A stretch of 64,000 nucleotides of DNA from Blautia hydrogenotrophica DSM 10507 (GTDB taxonomy: Bacteria; Bacillota; Clostridia; Lachnospirales; Lachnospiraceae): contig NZ_CP136423.1 in the NCBI RefSeq assembly GCF_034356035.1, positions 3,038,001 through 3,102,000 on the forward strand, in the 5' to 3' direction. The notes below the pieces were generated by a model. It was not told where the DNA came from. It saw nothing but the letters and a program-made list of their open reading frames with translations, and made no database searches. Made by a program: the position numbers and the translations under genes. Positions 24,534 to 31,827 of this stretch are shown here, piece after piece (the first letter of the stretch is position 1; the number at the start of each line of letters is the position of its first letter).

Positions 24534-26066
24534 TTATTCCTCCTGTTCCAATTTCTCCTGCATTTCTTTTGTCTTCTTATACTGCTGGTCATTCAGCCTG
24601 CTTATCCACTCCACAGCTTTTCTCTCGTCCTTTTCCACGCCTTTTCCATTCCTATAGCATTGAATCAACTTCTCCTGTGCACTCATATCTCCCTGTTCTG
24701 CCGCCTTCTCGTACCATTCTACTGCAGTCTCATAGTCCTGTTCTACACCTTTCCCATCGTAGTAACAGTTTCCCAGTTCCCTTTGAGCGTCAGCGTCTCC
24801 TTGGTTCGCCGCTTTCTCATACCACTGGACCGCCTTCTGATAGTCTCTCTCTACCCCTTCTCCATCGTAGTAATGTTTACCGAGATTGTACTGGCTTACC
24901 GCATGTCCTTGGTTCGCTGCTTTCTGGAACCATTCTACTGCTTTTGCGGCATCCTCTTCTACTCCTAAGCCGCTGCTATAGCAGGCACCCAACTCGTTCT
25001 GGCCGACAGCATTGCCCTGTTTAGCTGCCTTTTCATACCACTGAGCCGCCTCTTCAAAATTCGCTTCCGTCCCATCCCCAAAAAAATAACAAGTTCCAAG
25101 TCCCACCTGCCCATAAGGATTGTCCTGCTCGGCCGATGCCTGATACCACTTCACTGCCGATTCATAGTCCTGTGTTGCTCCAAATCCGTTGTAATAGCAT
25201 TCTCCCAGCATATACTGACCATAAGAGTTATCCTGGTCCGCCGATTTCTGGTACCATTTCACCGCTTCAGAGTAATCCTGCTCCGTTCCCCAGCCGTAAT
25301 AATAACAGTTTCCCAGATAGTACTGGGCATAGGAATATCCCTGGTCTGCGGATTTTCCATACCACTTCATCGCCGCGGCGTAATCCCGCTCCACTCCGTT
25401 GCCTTCCCGGTAACAGCTGCCTAAGCTGCTCTGAGCATAAAAGTTCTCCTGGTCCGCAGCTTTTTGATACCATTTTGCCGCAGTCTCGTAGTTCTGGGGC
25501 ACTCCCTGCCCCTTGTAATAGCAGTCTCCAAGACTGTTCTGAGCACCGTCATGCCCCTGTTCTGCCGCCTTCTCATACCATTTCGCCGCCTCGGTGTAAT
25601 CCTGGTCCACTTCGATGCCATATTCATAGGCCCGTCCCAGCTGATAACACTCCTCCGGGGTCTCAGCGTCCGCTTCCCGGCTGCTCTCATCCTCTTTCTC
25701 ATCGCTGACTGGTGGGACTTCACTCTTTTTCCCCTGCTGAACTCCCGCTAAAAAGAGCCCTAAGACACCAAGAACCCCAACGGCTACGACCGCCCCGGCC
25801 AGAAGGTATTTCCACCCAGTCCTCGGCTGTTTTGGCTTGGGCGGGTCTGGTTCTGGTGGCTGCGGTTCTGGCGGCTCCGGTTCCGGCGACTCCGGCTCTG
25901 GTGTCTCCGGTTCCGATGGGTCCGGTTCCGGCGGCTCCGGCCCCGGCTCCTCTAAAATCCATTTTCCGTAGATCGTCAAATCCGCGCCGCAGTCGCAGGT
26001 CCCCTCGGCCCTCTCATACTCTCTTCCACAGATCTGACACTGAAACAATTTCTTTTCTTCGTTCAT
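24534..26066 (-). CDS. Zinc-ribbon / Pro-Glu linker / membrane / ten-Sel1-repeat protein
   Basis: A 510-residue protein. Residues 10-26 form a short zinc ribbon (CQICG..CDCG). Residues 41-80 are a rigid Pro-Glu repeat (PEP, EPP units). One membrane helix spans about 86-108. The rest (about 140-500) is ten consecutive 36-residue Sel1 repeats, each like AQxxLGxCYYxGxGVxxDYxxAVKWYxKAAxQG. Sel1 arrays are protein-docking superhelices. The zinc ribbon would be cytoplasmic and the Sel1 array outside, or the reverse; the linker favours a stalk. Start at 26066 has GGGAGGGAG. It lies between the protease and LRR genes. Confidence 0.85.
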   Translation of the reverse strand: MNEEKKLFQCQICGREYERAEGTCDCGADLTIYGKWILEEPGPEPPEPDPSEPETPEPESPEPEPPEPQPPEPDPPKPKQPRTGWKYLLAGAVVAVGVLGVLGLFLAGVQQGKKSEVPPVSDEKEDESSREADAETPEECYQLGRAYEYGIEVDQDYTEAAKWYEKAAEQGHDGAQNSLGDCYYKGQGVPQNYETAAKWYQKAADQENFYAQSSLGSCYREGNGVERDYAAAMKWYGKSADQGYSYAQYYLGNCYYYGWGTEQDYSEAVKWYQKSADQDNSYGQYMLGECYYNGFGATQDYESAVKWYQASAEQDNPYGQVGLGTCYFFGDGTEANFEEAAQWYEKAAKQGNAVGQNELGACYSSGLGVEEDAAKAVEWFQKAANQGHAVSQYNLGKHYYDGEGVERDYQKAVQWYEKAANQGDADAQRELGNCYYDGKGVEQDYETAVEWYEKAAEQGDMSAQEKLIQCYRNGKGVEKDERKAVEWISRLNDQQYKKTKEMQEKLEQEE

Positions 26067-26124
26067 CTGCTCCCTCCCACTCTTCACATACACTTTCATT
26101 TTTTCTAAAAGCACACATCTCTTC

Positions 26125-27798
26125 TCAGTTCTCTATATACAGAGCTCCTCGGGGAATCCCGGCCCCATAGTACTGTTCATCTCCCAGTCTCTCACAGTAA
26201 TCTTTGATATATTTCTCAATCTGCGCCGGAGACGCCTCCGGGACATACATACACAGCATTGCCGACAGCGCCGAGATATGCGGCGCCGCCATAGAGGTCC
26301 CGCTCATGCTCTCAAAGCCTTCCGGCTTGATACTGTAGCTCACCACATCCACACCGGGCGCGCACACGTCCACGGAATCCCCATAATTGGAAAAAGAAGC
26401 GATTTCATGTTCCTGGTCCACCGCTCCCACTACTATACATTCTGTCAAAGCCGCAGGCATTACTCCCGCGGTATCCTCCGGGTTTCCCGCTTCGTCACCG
26501 TTGCCGGCGCTCACCACCACGGTAATTCCCTGCTGCACCGCCTCGCCAATCAGCATCTGCTCCCAATTATGCTCCGCCCCGGCGGGGCCTCCCAGACTCA
26601 TATTAATCACATCCGGAGCCTGACTGATGGCATACTCCAGCCCCGTGCATATACTCGTCGTGCTGGCCAGAGCATTCGCCCCGAACACCCCCACTGGCAG
26701 CACCTTCACATCCAGTCCCTGGGTACAATCCAGAATCGTACCCGCCACATGAGTTCCGTGTCCCACCGTGTCCATGCGTCCGTCGCCGCCGACCACCACG
26801 TCGGTCCCCGCCAAAACCCGGTCTTTCATCGCCTCAGCGGGCAGAACCCCGGTGTCAACCACCGCTACTGTGGCAGACTGCTGTCTGGCGTGACCGGCGA
26901 GATAGTCCGCCAGCTGATCCATTCCCATATCCTGGCAACCCCAGGTGTAATACTGACGGCCTGAGTTTTGGGAGAGGGCATTTTGACCCTCTCCGGCTGT
27001 CTGGCTGGAAACGTCGTATTCATCCATCTCCACGAAGGTAACTTCCTTCATCTTCTCCAGAGACTCCAGGCACTGTCTGGCCTCTTCCTCAGAATCAAAC
27101 TGAATAATCACCATATTGTTTTCCCTGGCAATCACCCGCTTGGCCAGAAAATCCGTCAGGTTCAGCGACTTTCCCTCGAAGTGCAGAATCAGACGGTTCG
27201 TGCTCCTCTGTCCGGCAACCACCAGCTCATCATCGTACTCCTCCAGGAGAGACCGCATGCTCTCATTGAATTCCTCCAGCGTATTCGTCTCCTTCAGCTG
27301 TGTGTCCTTTCCGACCAGAACTTCTCCGCGGCCGCTCACCTGCCCCTGTTCCTCTTCCTGAACCGAAAGCTTTGAACGATACGAGAGAATTGCCAGCACA
27401 GCCCCCACGATGGCCAGACAGATGAGGAGCGCTCCGATACACCGGATTCTCCGCTGCCTTTTCATCCTCCTGAGGGCCTTCCTGGCCTCCTCGTTCCCTG
27501 CTTTGGCCGCGGCCTCATACCACCGCCTCGCGTATTTTTTGCTTTTGCCCACAGCCCAGCCGTATTCTGCCATCTGCCCCATCGCCAGCAACGCCTGACT
27601 GTGTCCTGCCTTGGCGGCTCTCTCCATGCAATAGACCGCGTCTGCGTTCTTATCTCCTCTCTCCGCCTGAGAAAGCAGATAGTCCGCAGCCTCAAAAAGC
27701 GTTTCCGTATCTTCTGTCTGTGCGGCCCTGGCACAGCTCTCCCGGGCCAGCTTCTCATCTCCTTCAAAGACCCATCTGCGCTTTTTGACCTCATACAT
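26125..27798 (-). CDS. Membrane-anchored S8 (subtilisin) protease with N-terminal Sel1 repeats
   Basis: A 557-residue protein: Sel1-like repeats at about 34-115 (VYCMERAAKAGHSQALLAMG, RRWYEAAAKAGNEEARKAL), a basic stretch, one membrane helix 118-140, an inhibitor-I9-like propeptide region about 195-262, and a complete subtilase domain with Asp315 (VAVVDTG), His347 (GHGTHVAG), Asn433 (SAGN) and Ser502 (SGTSMAAP). All catalytic residues are present, so it should be active. By the positive-inside rule the Sel1 part is cytoplasmic and the protease extracellular. Its start overlaps the vWA gene by eight bases. Likely target: another membrane component of this locus; inferred. Confidence 0.88.
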   Translation of the reverse strand: MYEVKKRRWVFEGDEKLARESCARAAQTEDTETLFEAADYLLSQAERGDKNADAVYCMERAAKAGHSQALLAMGQMAEYGWAVGKSKKYARRWYEAAAKAGNEEARKALRRMKRQRRIRCIGALLICLAIVGAVLAILSYRSKLSVQEEEQGQVSGRGEVLVGKDTQLKETNTLEEFNESMRSLLEEYDDELVVAGQRSTNRLILHFEGKSLNLTDFLAKRVIARENNMVIIQFDSEEEARQCLESLEKMKEVTFVEMDEYDVSSQTAGEGQNALSQNSGRQYYTWGCQDMGMDQLADYLAGHARQQSATVAVVDTGVLPAEAMKDRVLAGTDVVVGGDGRMDTVGHGTHVAGTILDCTQGLDVKVLPVGVFGANALASTTSICTGLEYAISQAPDVINMSLGGPAGAEHNWEQMLIGEAVQQGITVVVSAGNGDEAGNPEDTAGVMPAALTECIVVGAVDQEHEIASFSNYGDSVDVCAPGVDVVSYSIKPEGFESMSGTSMAAPHISALSAMLCMYVPEASPAQIEKYIKDYCERLGDEQYYGAGIPRGALYIEN

Positions 27799-28972
27799 GT
27801 CCGTCCACCTCCTCATCCAAATCATAGGTTGTATAAGCCGAAAAAATAAAAACGCAAAACAGTACACAGGACGCAGATAGGCTCCCGACGCCTATCTGCC
27901 CCAGCACCGTAACCAGCACGCACAGCACCAGTCCCGCAGCTGCATTTCCTATCGCCTGTTCCTTATTGAGCCTCCGGTAATAGACTGCTCCCACCAGAAT
28001 GCCGCAGACACTGAAAATCAGCGCTCGAATCAGAAAGCGCAGCAAAAAGCTGCCTTTTATCTTTCCAAAGACCAGCATCCCTTCTCCCATGCCGAATTCT
28101 TTCGCGGCCGAAAACGCCTGCCGAAAGGCCTTTGTCAGCTCGTCGGTGCTGATCTGTCCCTTCTCGTCCACCGGTATCTTCGTGTCAAATCCCCCGGTCT
28201 TCTGTGCAAACTGAACCAGCTGCCTGGCAGTCTCCGTCTCCTGCTCTCCCGCATCCATACGGATGGTATACAGCACCACGTCTTTTTCTTTGTACTCCTC
28301 TTCCAGGGTCTCCGGGAACGGCCCTTCCCCGTCGCTTAACAGAATCACTGCCTGTATCCGCCCTGTTTCCTTTTTCTCTTCCAGCGAATTCAGAGCGAAG
28401 GTCAGCGGCTGTCCAAATTCCGTACCGCCTATGATGTCAGTCCCTTCGACAAACTTAATCAGCGTCTCACGGCCTTCCTCGTCCAGGGGAAGAAGCTCCG
28501 TGTTTCCCAGCACACAGGACGCAAACGCCACAGCCTGGGCCCTGCTCTGCTCATCCATCTGTTCAAGGAGAGCCTCCGTTGCCTGGACACAGGGTTCTTT
28601 CTTGCCCTGCATGCTGCCGGAGCCGTCCAAAAGCAGCACCATATCTACGGCGCTGTGGTTCTCCATAGGGGGAAGCATGTAGAGAAACTGCCCGCCGGCT
28701 CCCACTGCGAAGCCAGTCAAAGCCGCCGCTATCAGTGTGATCGCCCTGTTTCCCCTCCGAAATATCACGAAATTCCGGCGGTGAATCCCCTCCGCCAAAA
28801 AGCTGCCCAGCAGACTGACTACAAACGGAATGCAAAAAAACAGTCCCGTCCACAGAATCTTTCCCCAGTCATCCTGTGCCATCCGGCCGTAAAGCCAGGC
28901 GCAGGCCGCACACCCGGCTCCGCTCAGCAAAAAGGTCAGCGCCAGCATCCAGCGGTCAAATTTTCCTTTCAC
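27791..28972 (-). CDS. Membrane vWA-domain protein
   Basis: A 393-residue protein with three N-terminal membrane helices (about 9-28, 39-59, 77-100), a von Willebrand A domain with a complete metal-ion-dependent adhesion site (DGSGS 116-120, Thr184, SDGEG 213-217), and two or three more helices at the C-terminus. It resembles BatA/B-type vWA membrane proteins, which assemble complexes by metal-dependent ligand binding. No MoxR ATPase, the usual partner of such proteins, is nearby; GTPases are there instead. The start overlaps the preceding gene in an ATGA arrangement. Confidence 0.85.
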   Translation of the reverse strand: MKGKFDRWMLALTFLLSGAGCAACAWLYGRMAQDDWGKILWTGLFFCIPFVVSLLGSFLAEGIHRRNFVIFRRGNRAITLIAAALTGFAVGAGGQFLYMLPPMENHSAVDMVLLLDGSGSMQGKKEPCVQATEALLEQMDEQSRAQAVAFASCVLGNTELLPLDEEGRETLIKFVEGTDIIGGTEFGQPLTFALNSLEEKKETGRIQAVILLSDGEGPFPETLEEEYKEKDVVLYTIRMDAGEQETETARQLVQFAQKTGGFDTKIPVDEKGQISTDELTKAFRQAFSAAKEFGMGEGMLVFGKIKGSFLLRFLIRALIFSVCGILVGAVYYRRLNKEQAIGNAAAGLVLCVLVTVLGQIGVGSLSASCVLFCVFIFSAYTTYDLDEEVDGHV

Positions 28973-30039
28973 TGTCCATCCACCTCTATCCTCTTCGCAC
29001 TGAGGGCCTCACTCTCACAGCAGGGATGAAAAATCTGAGACAATTTGACCATCAGATCATTTCCCTCGCCCGTCTGCAGAAAGTCTGCGCCCTCTCCTTC
29101 TGTGCAGGCATTCACCGTATAAATCACCGGCATCTGACAGCCCACCGGTATATACCTCTGATAGAAACCGCTCTTGCTGACCTCCAGTCTGAGTCTCCCC
29201 TGCTCATCCCACCCGGTAAACTCCAGACCGCCGTAGATTTGAACCTGCAGCATTTCACAGCCTTCTTCCCTCTCTCCTGCGGTCTCTCTCCACAGATTCC
29301 TTATGTATTCTGCCAGCCGTTCCTGGGTCTGGTAAGAGAGGCTGACTTCCTGTTCCAGAACCCGGAACCGTTCCAGGTATTCGAACTGTGACACCAAAAA
29401 CAGCACCGGCGTCTCTCTTCCTGCATTCCTAAGTTTTTCCAAACACTCATATAGGAAATCGTCTCTTCCATCCCTCAGACAGGGTTCCTCCGTCAAAATC
29501 CACACAGAGTCGAAATTTCTTTCTGGGGCCCAGCCCTGTTCCAGACTCTCCCCCGTCAGACAGGTAAATATCAGTTCCAGGCACTTACTCTGCTTTCCAG
29601 CCACAGAAATCCGAAAAGAATATGTCTGTTCTCCTTCCAGCTCTCTCTCCTCCAGCTCATCCTGCAGCTGGCCTCTCCTGTAAAAAATTCCGTCCAATTC
29701 CTTTTTCGCCGCCACCATGCGGCTTATAGTCCGATGATCTTCCGTATAAAAGGCCAGCCCTTCCCTCCCCACGATCTCATTCATATTGATATTCATGGAA
29801 CACAGATAGTTGCAGATCAGGCGCTGAGAGTCTCCCAGCAGGAGGATGGAAATTCGTCCTCCCACCCCATTTGCCCTGCCTGAAAAATCCATTGCCTCCC
29901 CTGCGAAAAACGACGTTTTCTCTTCTTTGTTCGCTCCCGTCTCTTCTTTCACGGGTCTGGCCGCCCCTCGTTTGCTCGGCTTCGCCGGCTCCCTCTCAGT
30001 TCCTTTATTCTTTTTTATCCAAAATGACCCAAATGGCAT
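28969..30039 (-). CDS. Unknown protein resembling a P-loop-less GTPase
   Basis: A 356-residue protein with no family I can name. After a Lys/Arg/Glu-rich, disordered 50 residues it has a core beginning RISILLLGDSQRLICNYL, which has the hydrophobic-strand-then-Gly form of a GTPase G1 region but no GK[ST]; later VWILTEEPCL and TPVLFLVSQFEYLERF look like the Walker B and NKxD strands with the key residues missing. I read it as a degenerate GTPase-like partner of the intact GTPase two genes upstream. It is not secreted. Coupled by a four-base overlap to the vWA gene. Confidence 0.7.
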   Translation of the reverse strand: MPFGSFWIKKNKGTEREPAKPSKRGAARPVKEETGANKEEKTSFFAGEAMDFSGRANGVGGRISILLLGDSQRLICNYLCSMNINMNEIVGREGLAFYTEDHRTISRMVAAKKELDGIFYRRGQLQDELEERELEGEQTYSFRISVAGKQSKCLELIFTCLTGESLEQGWAPERNFDSVWILTEEPCLRDGRDDFLYECLEKLRNAGRETPVLFLVSQFEYLERFRVLEQEVSLSYQTQERLAEYIRNLWRETAGEREEGCEMLQVQIYGGLEFTGWDEQGRLRLEVSKSGFYQRYIPVGCQMPVIYTVNACTEGEGADFLQTGEGNDLMVKLSQIFHPCCESEALSAKRIEVDGQ

Positions 30040-30067
30040 CTTGCGCCTCCTATCTTATTTTTTTAAC

Positions 30068-30760
30068 TCAGCCGGGATTCTTCTCCCATTCGGGAAACAG
30101 TTTTTCAAACAGCTCCCGGTCAATCACACCCTTCGGCGGCTTTTTCCACAGCCAAGGCGGCTGAAAATATCCCGCAGCCTCCTCCCAGGTACTGGTGCAG
30201 ACCGCAAACCGAAACAGATCTCTGCGGGTGATCGGCGCGAGGTCTGTACATGTCAGCCGTTTCCACAGCCGTCCTCCCTTATACTCCTGTACTCTGGAAC
30301 AGTCCTCCGTCCCGCTTTTTTCCGTCAGGCTCTCTCGCAGCTTTTCCGGTTCTGCCTGGAAAACGCCCCCGTCAATCCGAAGGCTCCCAAACAGTTTTCC
30401 GGTATAGAACTCACGGTCTCCCAGAAAATTCAGCGTCACCTCCCCAAGCTGCCCGACCTCTTTCATCTGCCCGCAAACGGCCAGATTCATGGCTGCCTTT
30501 CTGCCGGAAATTCTCCCCTGAAGCCCTCGAATCACCGCCATACTCCAGTCAGGCTGCGGCCGAAAGCCTTTCGCCTTTTGTTCCAGGCAGAAATCCATCC
30601 AGACCACGCGAAACACGTCGTGAAAAAAGAATTCCCTGACCAGACAGATTTCCGCTGATTTCTCATTGGCCGCCGTCTCCCGCAGTCCCTCCTCTTCCAG
30701 CCGGTTCAGCACATACCCCCGCATGGAATTTTCATAGGTTCCAAAGAGATAGATCTCCAT
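30068..30760 (-). CDS. Hypothetical protein of the accessory operon
   Basis: A 230-residue soluble protein of unknown family, starting MEIYLFGTYENSMRGYVL and ending in a Trp/Pro-rich tail (FQPPWLWKKPP). No signal peptide, membrane helix or catalytic motif is visible. The start at 30760 has GGAGGCGAAAAG upstream and comes 14 bases after the GTPase stop; a longer open frame in the same phase only overlaps the GTPase gene. Its constant position between an intact and a degenerate GTPase suggests an adaptor or regulator of that pair; this is context only. Confidence 0.7.
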   Translation of the reverse strand: MEIYLFGTYENSMRGYVLNRLEEEGLRETAANEKSAEICLVREFFFHDVFRVVWMDFCLEQKAKGFRPQPDWSMAVIRGLQGRISGRKAAMNLAVCGQMKEVGQLGEVTLNFLGDREFYTGKLFGSLRIDGGVFQAEPEKLRESLTEKSGTEDCSRVQEYKGGRLWKRLTCTDLAPITRRDLFRFAVCTSTWEEAAGYFQPPWLWKKPPKGVIDRELFEKLFPEWEKNPG

Positions 30761-30774
30761 CTTTTCGCCTCCGC

Positions 30775-31827
30775 CTACACATTCACAGGATTTTGAATGA
30801 TATAATATCCGTCCTGGGGCAAAATCCCGCTGTTTCGTTTCATTTTTTTCTGAATCGTCTCCAACGCCGTATACAGTTCCTGAACACTGCCTCCCAGCCG
30901 CTTGGCCACCTGCTGATACATGCTGTTCTGCCCCGTCTGCGCCCGCAGAGTCTGGGTCAGAATATAGGCCAGTGCATAGAGCATTGGCTGTTCGCAGAAC
31001 CGCGGCCGGTAACCCTTGCGTTCCTCTGGAAGAAACTCTGGTTCCTGGTACAGAGCCACCATCCGCCCTGTCTGTCCGTCTTTTCGAAACCGCACAAAGT
31101 CGATTCCCCCGGCACTCAAAATCGGAGTAATCGCCAGTGTACAGCTCCCGGCCAGCTCCGGTGACCTCAAATACTGAAGAAGATCCCGATAGCCTGCGCT
31201 GATGGTCGTCATCAATTCTCTCATGTATTCCCTTCGGAAAATATTCAGCTTCGGATTGTGCTCCAGATTGTAATACCGCTCGCATTTCAAAGGAACAAAC
31301 AGCACCATTCTCTCCCGTATTTCTTCTGTGGACAGGCTGTTCTTGAAAAAGTTCGCGATTTCCATGGGCTTATTGTACTCCTCATGATATCTGCCGTAGC
31401 CTTGCTCGGTCATCTTCGAGAACAGATAAGGAGTGTCTATGGCGATCAGAATCACCTGGCACTGTCCGATCAGACTGCGAAGACCGCCCTCATACTGGGG
31501 ATCGGTGAGCCACTCTCCGGGAATATCGTGGATAAAAAAGGGGATTTTCCCACCCTTGTCCACAGTCAAGGTAAAATTATAAGACCTGTTGGCGCTGGTG
31601 GGATTGTCGTCGATCTCAATACGAGTCAGCGGAGTCGCAAATTTTCGGATATTCTGCTGAATAATCTCCGCTGCCTGCGCCAGCTCCTTTCTGGTCTGAT
31701 CGTTTCCCACCGACAAACTCAGCCCTGTGCCTGCCAGAATCTTCCCTATCTCCTGATACATGGCGGACAGCACCGTCGTCTTCCCGCACCGTCTTCCGCC
31801 CAGCATCAATATATTTATTGTCTCCAT
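30775..31827 (-). CDS. P-loop GTPase-like protein of the accessory operon
   Basis: A 350-residue P-loop protein. It opens with a classic strand-P-loop, INILMLGGRRCGKTTVLSAM (Walker A GGRRCGKTT, 10-18). A G3-type motif DIPGEW is at 101-106, and VILIAIDTPYLF and MVLFVPLKCERY are where the later strands and base-recognition motif would be. It fits the TRAFAC-class GTPases reported in bacterial conflict-type gene neighbourhoods (the double-GTPase group is my best guess, not confirmed). No membrane segment. Its start overlaps the dynamin-like gene by 13 bases, so the two are made together. Confidence 0.78.
   Translation of the reverse strand: METINILMLGGRRCGKTTVLSAMYQEIGKILAGTGLSLSVGNDQTRKELAQAAEIIQQNIRKFATPLTRIEIDDNPTSANRSYNFTLTVDKGGKIPFFIHDIPGEWLTDPQYEGGLRSLIGQCQVILIAIDTPYLFSKMTEQGYGRYHEEYNKPMEIANFFKNSLSTEEIRERMVLFVPLKCERYYNLEHNPKLNIFRREYMRELMTTISAGYRDLLQYLRSPELAGSCTLAITPILSAGGIDFVRFRKDGQTGRMVALYQEPEFLPEERKGYRPRFCEQPMLYALAYILTQTLRAQTGQNSMYQQVAKRLGGSVQELYTALETIQKKMKRNSGILPQDGYYIIQNPVNV

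Noticed and set aside
23837..25024. A 395-codon open frame on the plus strand opposite the LRR and Sel1 genes
   Set aside because: It is antisense to two clear protein families, has no ribosome binding site, and its Ser/Pro/Leu-rich translation is the usual shadow of repeat-coding DNA.
24560..25650. Regular ~108-base periodicity, possible CRISPR or satellite array
   Set aside because: The period is three times 36 and corresponds to Sel1 protein repeats; there are no short identical repeats with unique spacers.
27791..28972. MoxR-vWA type system
   Set aside because: The vWA protein is of that general kind, but no MoxR AAA+ ATPase gene is in the operon; GTPases take that place.
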